From Closterium sp. NIES-65 (lineage: Eukaryota > Streptophyta > Zygnematophyceae > Desmidiales > Closteriaceae): a DNA stretch of 64,000 bases. Below, piece by piece: positions 44,890-54,634 of the stretch (its first letter is position 1; each line of letters opens with the position of its first letter). The DNA lies in contig CANXME010002538.1 in assembly GCA_948144175.1 (NCBI GenBank), positions 2,013,501-2,077,500 of the forward strand, written 5' to 3'. The position numbers were made by a program, and so were the translations under genes. The notes under the pieces are model-generated. The model worked only from the letters and a program-made list of their open reading frames with translations. It had not been told where the DNA came from and searched no databases.

Positions 44890-45098
44890 TCACAGCGACG
44901 AGGGCGGAGGGGGGGCGAGAGGATGGTGATGCAAGGAGAGAGGCAGGGGCAGCGGGCAGAGGGAGGAGGGAGGCGGGCAGGCGGCAGAGGGGGGTGGCAG
45001 AGAGTGTGGGCGAGGAGAGGGGGTACGTGGCAGCGAGGCCCGTGGCGGACAGCAAGGGGCACACGGGGTACCTCGCCTTCGCCACCAAGCCCGTGTGA
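44890..45098 (+). CDS. TRM61: TRM61-like last exon
   Basis: The C-terminal sequence YVAARPVADSKGHTGYLAFA before the TGA (45096-45098) matches the RPVAE.RGHTGYL.FA ending of plant TRM61 proteins. The 5' border is uncertain. The Arg/Gly/Glu-rich upstream part (44,890-45,020) may be a low-complexity insert typical of this genome or intron. Confidence 0.6.
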
Positions 45099-45327
45099 TG
45101 GCCGTCACACGCAAGGGCCACCGCATGTCTACGGTAGCAGCGGTGACTCGCGGTTTCCAAGTGCATTGGCTCGGATGACAGCTCTGCCTGCCCTTAGGAT
45201 CATTTCAGGGCTAAACTCTGAGTAAAAGTGTTGTATTTGCGGAAGCATTTTAGTAACAAGTGCTGAACCACCTTGAGCTAGTGTGTGAGGGCAAGATATA
45301 TTGATTTAAGCAAGAAGATACAATGTT
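45099..45327. other. Gene 3' flank, nothing recognised
   Basis: This stretch of about 230 bp follows the TRM61 stop and precedes the copia G fragment. It is AT-richer than its surroundings and shows no ORF or repeat. Confidence 0.5.
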
Positions 45328-48300
45328 TTAAAAGAGTACAAAGAATATGAAAAGATGCAGCTGACAGATCGGGTCTACGATTATGCATGTTTTATGCCGT
45401 ACAGGGACTTCAGTAGCTGACAGATTTGGGTCTGCGTTGGAGTCGTGCGGCTGCTCGACGAAGATTTCAGCGTCGACGGGTGCGTAGAGAAAGGCGTTGG
45501 CGACGTCGATTTGACGAAGCTTCTTCTGCTTCATGGCGGCTATCGCGAGGAGAATCCGCAGTGAGGTGTGCAGACTAACAGGTGCAAACGTCTCGGTGAA
45601 GTCTCATCCGTGCTCTTGGTCGAAGCCACGTATGACCCAGCGTGCCTTAAACTTGTCAACGGTTCCATCTGCATTTGTTTTCACGCGGAAAACCCATTTT
45701 CCGGTGAGGATGGTCTTGTTCCGTGCCACCCCAATAGGTACGACCTTCCAGGTGTTGCATTCTTCCAGCGCTTTCAACTCCCTGCCCATGGTTTCGCGCC
45801 ATTTTTCCCTGTGTTCCCCCCTCAGAGCCTGCTGAACTGTGGCAGGCTCCTTAGGTGGCGCCGTGCCGTGGACTGCGGTGACGAGTCCGAGTATCTGGAG
45901 GCCACTCTGCGTGTAGCGAGGGAGATCTGGGTCCTCAGGATAGGCTGCTTCATCTCCCGCTTCTAGATCAGGTATGAAGTTAGGTCCTACGCGTTCTGCT
46001 TCGTCGGCGTTAACTTGAGCGGATGTAACGTAACCGTTGTCGACGAAGTGATAGTAGGTTTCGGTGTTGAGGTTGTCGCGAGGATTTTCGTCGTCCATCC
46101 GGACGTCGACTAAACAGTAGGGAAGGGGTCCGGCTTCTTTCGAAGCTCTATCCACATTCTGCTCATCCCAAGCAGCTTCGTCTGTTGCCGAAGCGAAGGC
46201 TCGGTCACCATGAAAGCCACCTGTGGAGTCTCGATCTTCTTCTAGGTTGGCAAGGTATGCCAGAAGCGTGCATCGCTCGTAGAAGATGACATCACGTGCT
46301 GCCACTGTTTCTTTTGTGTTGATGTTGAAAATCTTCCACGCGTTGTAATGTTTCTCGATGCTCACGTGTAGTCCCCACTGTGCGTGTTGGGAGAAGCGAC
46401 CTGCTCGTGCAGGTGGGGGTGGGTCGGTTCTGTACCATGCAGCCAAAAACTCTCATCATGTTTGTGCTGCCCAATTTTCCTGTCCACGGCAGATGCGGTG
46501 ATGCGTTGTTCGGGAGCGATGATGACAAGAGCAAGTTGTGCAGCATCACAGCATGGTCCATTGATTATGGCCACTAGTGGTTGGGTAGCCGCATGCCACG
46601 CAACAGTTTGCGCATGGTGTTCTGGAGGGTCATGTTCATCCTTTATACGATGCCTTGCTGTTGATGAGCGTAGGGAAGGGAGATGAGCCTTTTGATGCCT
46701 CATTCTGCCAGGTAGTCCTTGAACCTTTGGGACTAATATTCTCTTCCCCCGTCTGACTGGAAGCATTTTAGCTTTACTCCTGATTCCCGTTTTGCGACTG
46801 GAAGCCAGGCGACGAAGGCTTCGAAGGCCATGTCGCGGCTCGGAAGGTTAAGGTGCCATATGTATCGTGTGGCGGCGTCGATGGAAGTGATGACGTAGTT
46901 GTATGCTCCTTGACCAGGTTCACGTTGTACAGTATGTCGTTGTACACCTTCTCCAAAGGTGTGTATGCTGGCGCACTTGGGTTGTGGTGAGAGACAAACG
47001 GTTGATGCGGTAAGTTGGCTTCAGGGCAGATGAAGCATGTTCCTCGAACTTGTTGAAGTTCTCTTCTGTCGGGTAGAAGAAGCGAGTCTTTATCAAGTAC
47101 TCCTGCTCTTATCGTGTTATTAATGCCGTGTTGCTCGGGTGTCCCATTCTTACGTGCTAGATGTCTTCGCCAGCGCGATGTCCGAGTGAGGGCCTGTACA
47201 AGTCAGAGTTGGAGTAAAAACCAGCAGTGAAGTTGGCGCTTCTGTAGACTTCCCGTGGAGTGGGAGTCAACTGCTTTGCAGGAGTCGGTGGAGTATCGTC
47301 GATTGGAACTGATGCGGTTGAAGAACCCGCGGTTGGTGTCGTGATCGGTATTGTCTCTGCTGCTGCCGATGTTGTCTCTGCTGCTGCCGATGTTATCTCC
47401 GTTGCTGCCGATGTTGTCTCTCCTACTGCCAGTCTTTGCTGCTGCCAGTTGTTGTATTGTTGCTATTGCTCTCGTTCGTTTAGCCTCAGGTATGGTGTTC
47501 AAATACCAGAAGCCGCCGGGGCTGAAGTCGGGGTCGAGATCCGGTGGATGTGTCAAGGGAGCAAAGGTGACGATTCCATCGCTGTAGACAGTGCCTTGAT
47601 CTGGAACGAAGTCGAGTACGAAGACATAGTTCTTCAACACTGCCTTGCCAATGTAGAGTCCGCCCCTCCCGTGGTACAGTTTGAACTCCTGAGTGGTGCT
47701 ATCTGCTTCGAGATGAATTCCTTTCGCCATCAGCTGACTGACATTGAGTAAGTTGTACCCGAGTCCCTCTGCGAATAAGACCTTCAACATTTGTAGTACG
47801 ACATTGGTCTCTCTTGACTGAAGTTGAACGATGCCTTGTCGTCGTGTGCGCGGGTTCTGATTGTTGGCGTCGGAAATTACGACTTCGCGTGTTTTCTGTT
47901 GAACGAAGTGACCCAAGGAGCACATGTGCTGTCCGCAGCAGTTGTCCAAGTACCAGGTGTCTTTTTCGGACGGCTCTCTCTGGGCGATGGCTGCGTATGT
48001 CGGGTTCGGCTCAAGGTATCAGAGCGAAGGCCTCGGGTTCGAATCCCAGTGTGTGCACCTCGGGCATCTCAGTGTGGGGAGGTGTCAGAGGTCCACTGGA
48101 GATCCCCGATTGATCATAGGGAAGGGTTATAGGCACGTTGGCCTGGGGGGTTATGGGCGCACTGACCCGCTACTTGACAAGCCCTTTCATCCCAATGGTC
48201 TAGTGGTTGGGATTCTGACATCTTCTTGTGCCGCACTTCGTGCTGGTCCATGTCTTGCTGTTCGGCGTGAATTTCGGCGCAGAGCGCGACTTCGGAGATC

Positions 48301-49071
48301 TTCCCGTGGGCTCGGAGGACTGCTCGAGTGGAACGTCAATGAGGACCAAGGTCGGGGATGGCCACTGTGACGAAGGCTTCTTCAAATATCGATCCTCCGC
48401 ATCGAAGGAGTCTGTCACGCAATCCGCGACAAAGGCTGATATACGCCATCCCTTTTTCGCCGAGTTTCATTTCCACTGTTGTCAGTTGTGCTATTAACTG
48501 ACTCTGGTTAACGCTGTTTGTTGCTTGGTACAGGTTCTTCAAGTGGTTGTACGCAAGCTCGACGGAGTTGCCGTATCCCCGATAAGACCAGATGTTCTGC
48601 TGCTGATTCGGAGTTAGGTTCCTCAGCAGGATCGTGTATGCCATCATCGACTGATATGAATACTGTTGATTGTCGTACTGCGTCCCGTGTGTTCGGTATG
48701 GCAAGGATACGTCGAAGAATCAAAGACTCTGCGCGCCTTCCATCATCAGCTCAAACTCAAATGACCATGTATGAAAGTCCTTCCCGTCAAAAGGTGTTGA
48801 TGTCTGTAATTTCAGGACATGCGCGAACTGCGATTGAACCAGAGGCGCATCCAGTGTCTTCTCTTGTCTAGGTCGGGGCTGCTGGTACAGCATGAAGCTA
48901 ATCGAGCCACGTTGAGGCTCATACGGAGCAAAGGTAGGTTGCTGCTGGATTCCACGCGCATAGGACGAGCCATCGAGACTCACGGGTGTCGTTGTTGTTG
49001 TTGCTGTTGTTTGACTGCGCAAGTGCCGCTTGCTGATGCTGTTCGCAAAAGGACAAGAAGGAGAAAAACTT
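45328..49071 (-). pseudogene. Truncated divergent Ty1/copia element G (gag to mid-RT)
   Basis: Gag begins near 49022 with a Thr/Gln-rich N-terminus, then STPFDGKDFHTWSFEFELMM and, in a second piece (48704-48336), a UBN2-type helical block ending at a frame break. The protease region at 47949 reads WYLDNCCGQHMC, where a D-S/T-G is expected. Pre-integrase and integrase run 47,900-46,300 with many breaks (MDHAVMLHNLL, MMRVFGCMVQN). The pre-RT/RT piece (46446-45604) includes WKVVPIGVARNKTILTGKWVFRVK and FKARWVIRGFDQ. After a stop, the RT continues (45534: KKLRQIDVANAFLYAPV) to about 45,430 and then ends. There is no RNase H and no LTR. A tRNA-box-bearing stretch interrupts it at about 47,985-48,215. 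Confidence 0.75.
47985..48215 (+). other. tRNA-box-bearing insertion (possible SINE-like unit)
   Basis: A perfect B-box (GTTCGAATC, 48037-48045) sits in cctcgggttcgaatccca. About 150 bp downstream is a consensus A-box (TGGTCTAGTGG, 48196-48206) inside cccaatggtctagtggttgggattc. The order B then A is reversed for one tRNA gene, so this is either two partial tRNA-derived units or chance. It interrupts the gag-protease junction of copia G. Ends and target duplication were not resolved. Confidence 0.35.
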
Positions 49072-49196
49072 TGAAGAAATGAGAAAATGAATAAACTAGC
49101 AAGCAGGTGGATACAAGTAGGAAAACTTAAAAGTGTTGTACCCCATATTGTCTACCCCACTACAGCCTACACAGACTATAGCATATGAGTTTGACA
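49072..49196 (-). repeat. 3' LTR of copia F (125 bp)
   Basis: In the minus direction it starts TGTCAAACTCATATGC after a CTATGGGGGTG polypurine tract and ends TTTCTTCA. It is nearly the same as the copia B 3' LTR (13778-13903). Confidence 0.82.
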
Positions 49197-49393
49197 CACC
49201 CCCATAGGCTAAGTGGGGGAGAACAAGAGGTCACAAGACCAGTCAACCAAAGCAAAGCAAGCTCAGGGTGGATCACAACGTCACCACACATTCCGAGCAC
49301 ATGATCAAGGCGACAAGGCCAGTTCACATGCAAGATCATATATAAAGGTAGACAAGCAAGTGCAGGTATAGAAAGATCACAGTCCAAGCAAGG

Positions 49394-52300
49394 TCAAGAA
49401 GAGAGCAAGTGAGGCCAAGTAGGCACAAGACCTAGCATCGTACAGAAGCGCTGATGATCACAAGGCGGAAGTGCCTTGGTAAAGATATCAGCAGTGTTGG
49501 CCTCAGAGGCCACGTAAGCAAGGCGCAGCTGACCACGCTGCTGCAGCTCACGAGCAAGGAAGTAGCAAAGAGCAATGTGCTTCATTCGGTGCTTCAGTCT
49601 GTGCTCCCCACACAAGGCCAGCATGGCCTTGTTGTCTACGTACAGAACTGGAGGAGAACGAGGTCAGTCAGCAGGTAGGTGAGCCAGCGTAGCTCCTGTG
49701 CAGCCATGGCCCCCGCGTAGATCTCACCCTCACAGCTGGAGCCGAGAACAGAAGACGACAAGTAGACCGCCACGAAACAAAGCCGGAAACAAAGCAGAAG
49801 GTGTAACCCTGTGACGACCGTAGCGTAGCCTCGTCGTCAGCCCAAGAAGCGTCTGCGTGACCTGTGAGGACCACTTGACGTCGCCCTCCAAGCACTAGCC
49901 CCATGCCCGACGTACTGCACAAGTAGCGCAACACCCTCATCGCTGCAGCCATGAGCTCCGGTTGGTGACTTCAGGCGCAACATAGCGTGCCAAGATGCTA
50001 AGAGGGTATGCAAGGTCAGGTCGTGTGCAGATAATCAGGTACATTAGGCAGCCAACAAGCTCTCTGTACGGGCGACTCGGCTCTACGGACTCATCCGAAG
50101 GCAGAGCTGAGAGCGAGTGGCGAGTAGACAGAGGAGTGGCCTCAGGCAAGGAGTACGTGAAGTTGAAGCGCTGAAGGTCCTGCTGCACCATGTGTGACTG
50201 AGTCAGGGTAATGGTGCGCTGTGCTCTGTCCCGGGTGATCTGCAAGCCAAGGTAGCTGCGCAGTTCACCCAGGTCTGTGCACGTGTGTCTCTTCTACAGC
50301 TCTAACTTCACGTGGGCGAGTCCAGCAGTGTCAGCAGTGGCAAAGACTAAGTCGTCGACGTACACGAGGATGTAGAACGGCAGCAAAGAGGTGTCGGTGC
50401 GCAGAAACAGCGACGGGTCGGCTGTAGAAGGAGCAAACCCAAGAGCCGGAAGTGTAGTCCTTAGTGTGTCGTGCCACTCACGTGGCGCCTAGCGGAGACC
50501 GTAGACTGGCCGCCGGAGGCTCCACTGGGTACCAGGGGGAAATGACACAGTGAAGCCAGGTGGGGGGCGCAGCCAGATCTCCTCATGCAGGCTGTCGTGC
50601 AGGAAAGCTGTACTGAAGTCAAGAGAGTGAAGCTCGTAGTCGCGCTGAGCAGCTATGTGCAGCAGCACCCGAAGAGTGGTCATCTTCGGGGTGGGAGGGA
50701 AGGTCTGAAAGTAGTCAACTCCCTGCCGTTGACTGAAGCCTCGAGCCACGTAACGCGCCTTGAAGACACGCGGAGAACCCGGCGGCCACTTCACCCTGAA
50801 AATCCACATGCCACTGATGATGTTCGCCCCAAGTGGGGGAACCTCGTCGACATAGGTGCCTGTGGACTTCCAGGAAGCCATCTCTGCGTCCATGGCTGAC
50901 CGCTACTGTGAGGAGTAAGGACCCTCGATCGCCTCAGCGTACGATCGAGGAGTCGGGATGTCCGGTGCATCCGGGTCTCCCTCAAGGGCAATCAGCGTGG
51001 ACAAGAGATGAGGCAAAGTAGCAACAAATCACTAGAACTCCTCGTGCGTGTCCTCAAGGACGTCCGTGCTAAGAGCACACTCACCCCCGACGGACAAAGG
51101 ACGGACAAACTTAGACTCAGCAACAAGACTAGTAGCTTAGTCTAGACGACAGCGAGCAGCAAAGTCGACAAGCTCAGCAACCAAGGCAGACGCAGCAGTG
51201 GACTCAAAGAAAGGGTCAGTGACAACAGTAGCCAGGAGACGCGTGACAGAAGGACTGGGAGCACGAAGAGAATCAGACTCCGGGTCAACAAGGACAAGAA
51301 TGGAGACGGCAACGGGACACGCAGAGGAGCAGTGGAAGGACGCAGTGCCATCTGGTGTGTGCCTGGGACCGCAGGAGAACGCGGATGCGGAGCACGACGA
51401 CTAGTGCGAGCAGCACGAACAGGCGACGCAGGACAAGACGCAGGCTCAAGAGGCTCAGCAAGACCTCCAGTAGGACCAGTGTAAGGAGAAGGAGCAGGTA
51501 GGGGGGAGGCGGGCTGTAACTGTGACCGCGACTGGACAGGCTGTGGACACTCTAAGGGAGGAGTAGAACCAGTAGAGGGTGGGAGACAAAGAACCTGCTC
51601 AAGGAGCGGAACGAAGTATGGTCACGGCCGCGCAGCGCCTCCAGACCCAGCAGCGACAGCACCAGTACCACCAGCGGGAGCACCAACGCCAGCAGCACCT
51701 TCAGCTCCAACAGCGCCAACTCCAGCACCCCCAAAAGCACCAACGCCAGCAGCACCTCCAGCGCCAACACCCCCAGCAGCTACAGCTCCAGCAGCTCCAG
51801 CTCCAGCAGGAATGTTAGCTCCTGCAGTCTCAGCAGCACCCCCAGGCCCAGCAGCTCCAGTACCGCCAGTACGAGCACCTCCAGGAGCAGTGGCTCCAGT
51901 AACTCCAGTGCCGACCCTAGGGTCGGCAGTAACAGCAGCACCTCCAGCTCCAGCAGCACGGCTCCAGCGCTAGGCAAACCACTCGCGCAGCTACAGTAGA
52001 GAGGGTAGCTCCCACCGCGACGAGGCACCTAAAGGGGCCCCAAACCCAGCACCGCCAGAGGCCACATGAGCAGACCCAGCACTCCCAAGCTCTGCACCCC
52101 AAGGCTCAGCACCCCAAGGCTCCGTACCCCCAGGCTCCACACCCCCAGGCTCAGCACCCCTAGGCTTCGTACCCCCAGGCTCCGCACCCCCAGGCCTAGC
52201 ACCCCCACACTCTGCACCCCCAGGCTCAGCACCCCCTGACTCAGCACCCCCAGGCTCAGCACCCCCAGACTCGGCACCCCCAGGCTCAGCACCCCTAGCA

Positions 52301-52609
52301 GTACCAGAGTCAACAGCTACCTCGACAGGCTCGACTGTGTCTACCTGGGACACACCTGACAGGGCAGGACCCTGAGGGGGGAGGGGGTCTACCGGGGGAG
52401 GACTTGGCACAAGGAAGAGCGGCGGCGGGGGGAGGGGCGCAGTGCGGTAGGGGAAGAGACGGTAGTAAGGAACCGACTCGTCAAACGTGACGTCCTGGGA
52501 GGACAGAACATGGCGCGAGGTGGAGCGGTAAAACTGCCAACCAGGCGTGTCAAGGGGGAAGCCAAGGAAGACGCTGGGAACTGCACGGGGGGACAGCTTT
52601 GAGAAATTG
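49394..52609 (-). pseudogene. Copia F pol remnant: integrase end, hinge, RT, RNase H
   Basis: It starts abruptly within the LSPRAVPSVFLGFP segment that follows the integrase core (52,609). The hinge repeats (GAEPGGAESGGAE) are at 52,300-52,060. A short frame with MALRPSTAPLRVPLPSP (51351) is frameshifted. RT is readable in 50893-50489 (MDAEMASWKSTGTYVDEVPP, GMWIFRVKWPPGSP) and, after a stop, on to 50245, with YVDDLVFATA near 50,360. RNase H is 49952-49394 (HADASWADDEA; AYVASEANTADIFTKALPP at the end). Several deletions and shifts make it non-functional. It lacks protease and the catalytic part of integrase. Confidence 0.8.
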
Positions 52610-53742
52610 AACGAGAATGAAATAACTAAGGGAAATTTGGGTACAAGTACAGACCCCTAGAAAGCTATACCCCATATGTGCTACCCCACTACAGCCTACA
52701 CAAATGTATTGTCAACGGGAGTTGTGTATTGGCCCCGTCCTCGCTTGGGCGGAGCCGACCTCGTGGTCGGGTGTGAGGGGAGCAGCCGACCTGTAGCAGT
52801 GGGTGAGCTGGTCGACAAGGAGGTCGACCTGCACGGGGGACCACTGCACGGGCGCCGACTTCAGGGAGGTCGACTTGGGTGTCGACCTGCGGAGGACGTC
52901 AACTTGGTGACGTCAACTTGGGGAAGCCGACTTCAGCAGTCGACTAACGGACTGCTGGTCGACCTGCTAGTGGCCGACGTGGGTGGTCGGCCGACGACTG
53001 TGCTGGTCGACGAGGAGCAGGTCGACCAGGAGTGCTGTTCGACGTGGAGCTGGTCGACCACAGGGGATGTCGACCTGGAGGAGGTCGACCGATGGTGTCG
53101 TCGACTTGGGAGGTCGACGGGCACGTACGGGAGCTGCTGGTCGACGTGGTTGCCTGGTCAACCAGGTTACCTGGGTGACGAAGTGCTGCGGAGGAGTGCG
53201 ACGGTCGCCCAGGCGAAGTTGGCGAGCCAGACCTCGGTGGTGGTATCCCGAGGTCGTCGTGGCGGATCAGAGGCAGTCGTCGGCTCGAGGTTGACGTGGA
53301 GTGTGCGCTGTGCTGGTGACAAGACTCTGTGCGCCAATCATCTTCGCACAACTGCGAAGCAGGGTGCACTGCTGTCCTGCGAGAGCAACGCTGTCACGCC
53401 GTCAACCTGCGACGTTGGCACGCCGTCGACCTTGCCTTGCTGGAGTGCGGTCGACCAAGTCGTGCTGGAACGCGGTCGACCAAGCTGCGCTGGCAGTTGG
53501 CCGACCTGAATGCTTGCTCTGATGTAGTCTTGCTATGCCAACTTCATTGTACCAATTTGTTTTGAACTTTTCCCAGTGAAACTCTTGCCAATTTTCCCCG
53601 TGAACTAGCAAGTAGTGTGTGCACAAGGAAAACGACTAAGGAACAGAGAACGCAGAGATCACACAAGCACACGTGCCTAGCCCGTAGCTTAGCTCCCGTT
53701 GCTGCAGTTATCTCCGCATGTATAAGCTATAATGTTCTGACA
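52610..53742 (-). repeat. LTR of copia F, split by a 1.0-kb insertion
   Basis: Removing 52710-53717 and one ATGTAT copy gives an LTR of about 120 bp that starts TGTCAGAACATTATAGC and ends TTTCTCA. Its first 30 bases match the copia C LTR at 21852. Confidence 0.75.
52710..53717. mobile_element. Unclassified 1.0-kb GTCGAC-rich insertion
   Basis: The insertion is flanked by ATGTAT on both sides (52704-52709 and 53718-53723), and the uninterrupted site acaaatgtataagc is predicted from the copia C LTR. It begins TGTCAACGGGAG and ends TTATCTCCGC; the inverted match ctcccgttg lies 15 bp inside the right end. GTCGAC occurs at least 15 times, mostly at 52,800-53,130 and 53,420-53,490. I recognise no protein. 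The ORFs are Arg/Ser/Val-rich and track the hexamer. Confidence 0.6.
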
Positions 53743-53750
53743 AGAATTAC

Positions 53751-53841
53751 GTGGTGTAGCACATATGGGGTACAGCTTTCTAGGGTTTGCATTTGTACCC
53801 AACTTTCACTTAGTGATTTCATTCTCGTTCAATTCTCCTCA
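53751..53841 (+). repeat. 5' LTR of copia D, truncated at its left end
   Basis: From gtggtgtagcacatatgggg to ATTCTCCTCA it matches the 3' LTR, apart from a 30-bp block (about 53,776-53,810) absent from the 3' copy. Confidence 0.8.
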
Positions 53842-53860
53842 TGGTATCGAGCAGGTTCCC
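53842..53860 (+). other. Primer-binding site of copia D
   Basis: TGGTATCGAGCAGGTTCCC directly follows the LTR's terminal CA. It is one base short of the initiator-Met complement core. Confidence 0.8.
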
Positions 53861-54634
53861 CTGTGGGAACTGCACCTAGGGCCCACCACTTCGACCTTTA
53901 TTTTTTACTGCCCGAAGCGCGCTCCTCCCGAGTCACGCCTCGGGCCTTTACCTCGACGAGCCGCCCCCCGCGGCCTTCCCTCCCATAGCGGCCCCGCCGC
54001 CCTACTGTCGCGGCCCCGCCTCCCTCACTTCGCGGCCCCGCCGCCCTCACCTTCGCGGCCCTGCCGCCCTCACTTCGCGGCCCCGCCGCCTCACTTCGCG
54101 GCCCCGCCGCCCTCACCTTCGCGGCCCCGCCGCCCTCACTTCGCGGCCCCGCCACCTCACTTCGCGGCCCCGCCGCCCTCACCTTCGCGGCCCCGCCGCC
54201 TCACCTCGCGGCCCCGCCGCCCTCACCTTCGCGGCCCCGCCGCCCTCACTTCGCAGCCCCGCCGCCCTCACCTTCGCGGCCCTGCCGCCTCACCTCGCGG
54301 CCCCGCCGCCCTCAACTTCGCGGCCCCGCCGCCCTCACTTCGCGGCCCCGCCGCCCTCGCTTCTCGGCCCCGCCGTCCTCACCTTCACGGCCCCGCCGCC
54401 CTCACTTTGCGGCCCCGCCGCCCTCACTTCGCGGCCCCGCCGCCCTCGCTTCGCGGCCCCGCCGTCCTCACCTTCACGGCCCCGCCGCCCTCACTTCGCG
54501 GCCCCGCCACCCTAATCTTCGCGGCCTCCGCCGCCCTCACTTCGCGGCCCTGCCGCCCTCACTTCGCGGCCCCGCAACCCTCACTTCGCGGCCCCGCCAC
54601 CCTCATTTCGCGGCCCCGCCGCCCTCACTTCGCC
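53861..54634 (+). repeat. GC-rich leader of copia D with 15-27 bp repeats
   Basis: From 53,990 to 54,630 there are more than 20 degenerate copies of ctcacttcgcggccccgccgcc. In this copy the repeats are open in the gag frame: the frame from the ATG at 53765 in the LTR runs unbroken into Gag, adding a His/Pro/Arg/Ala-rich extension of about 290 residues. Other copies lack such continuity, so the native start is taken as 54635. Confidence 0.75.

Larger units (their letters stand above)
36412..45098 (+). pseudogene. TRM61: TRM61/TRMT61A-like tRNA (adenine-58-N1) methyltransferase gene, disrupted by copia T
   Basis: TRM61 is the catalytic subunit which, with TRM6, makes m1A58 in tRNA. Exon 1 (36412-36438 plus 42943-43019; GEGERVVVYEARDAM-like start, reading NEGERVVVYE) is cut by the retrotransposon. 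Exon 2 is 43394-43511 (FEVFRHSEWVGQSLG, LHLLAPSPTLW). Exon 3 is 43799-44010 (HRTQILYLPDIAL, SAM motif LESGTGTGSLL, FSFDFH). Exon 4 is 44268-44519 (VVVRDIQGDGFP, IFLDLPCPWRALPSA, CSFSPCMEQVQ). Exon 5 is 44666-44711 (IRTVEMLSRTYDVR). The last exon ends at 45098 (ARPVADSKGHTGYLAFA). GT-AG borders and phases fit for exons 1-4. The exon 4-5 join is off by one base. The N-terminus is not identified. Family motifs make the identity strong. Function at this locus is unlikely unless the element is spliced out or another copy exists. Confidence 0.85.
49072..53742 (-). mobile_element. Internally deleted Ty1/copia element F
   Basis: In the minus direction, an LTR (53742-52610, carrying a 1.0-kb insertion) is followed with no primer site, leader, gag or protease by the integrase C-terminal region at 52,609. 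Hinge, RT, RNase H, 3' untranslated stretch and 3' LTR (49196-49072) follow. The two LTRs belong to different subtypes: the right one resembles copia C and the left one copia B. The unit may therefore be a recombinant of two elements. No matching target duplication was found. Confidence 0.72.

Noticed and set aside
48000..48070. A functional tRNA gene
   Set aside because: Only a T-arm-like B-box is clear. No A-box lies at the right distance upstream and no acceptor stem pairs.
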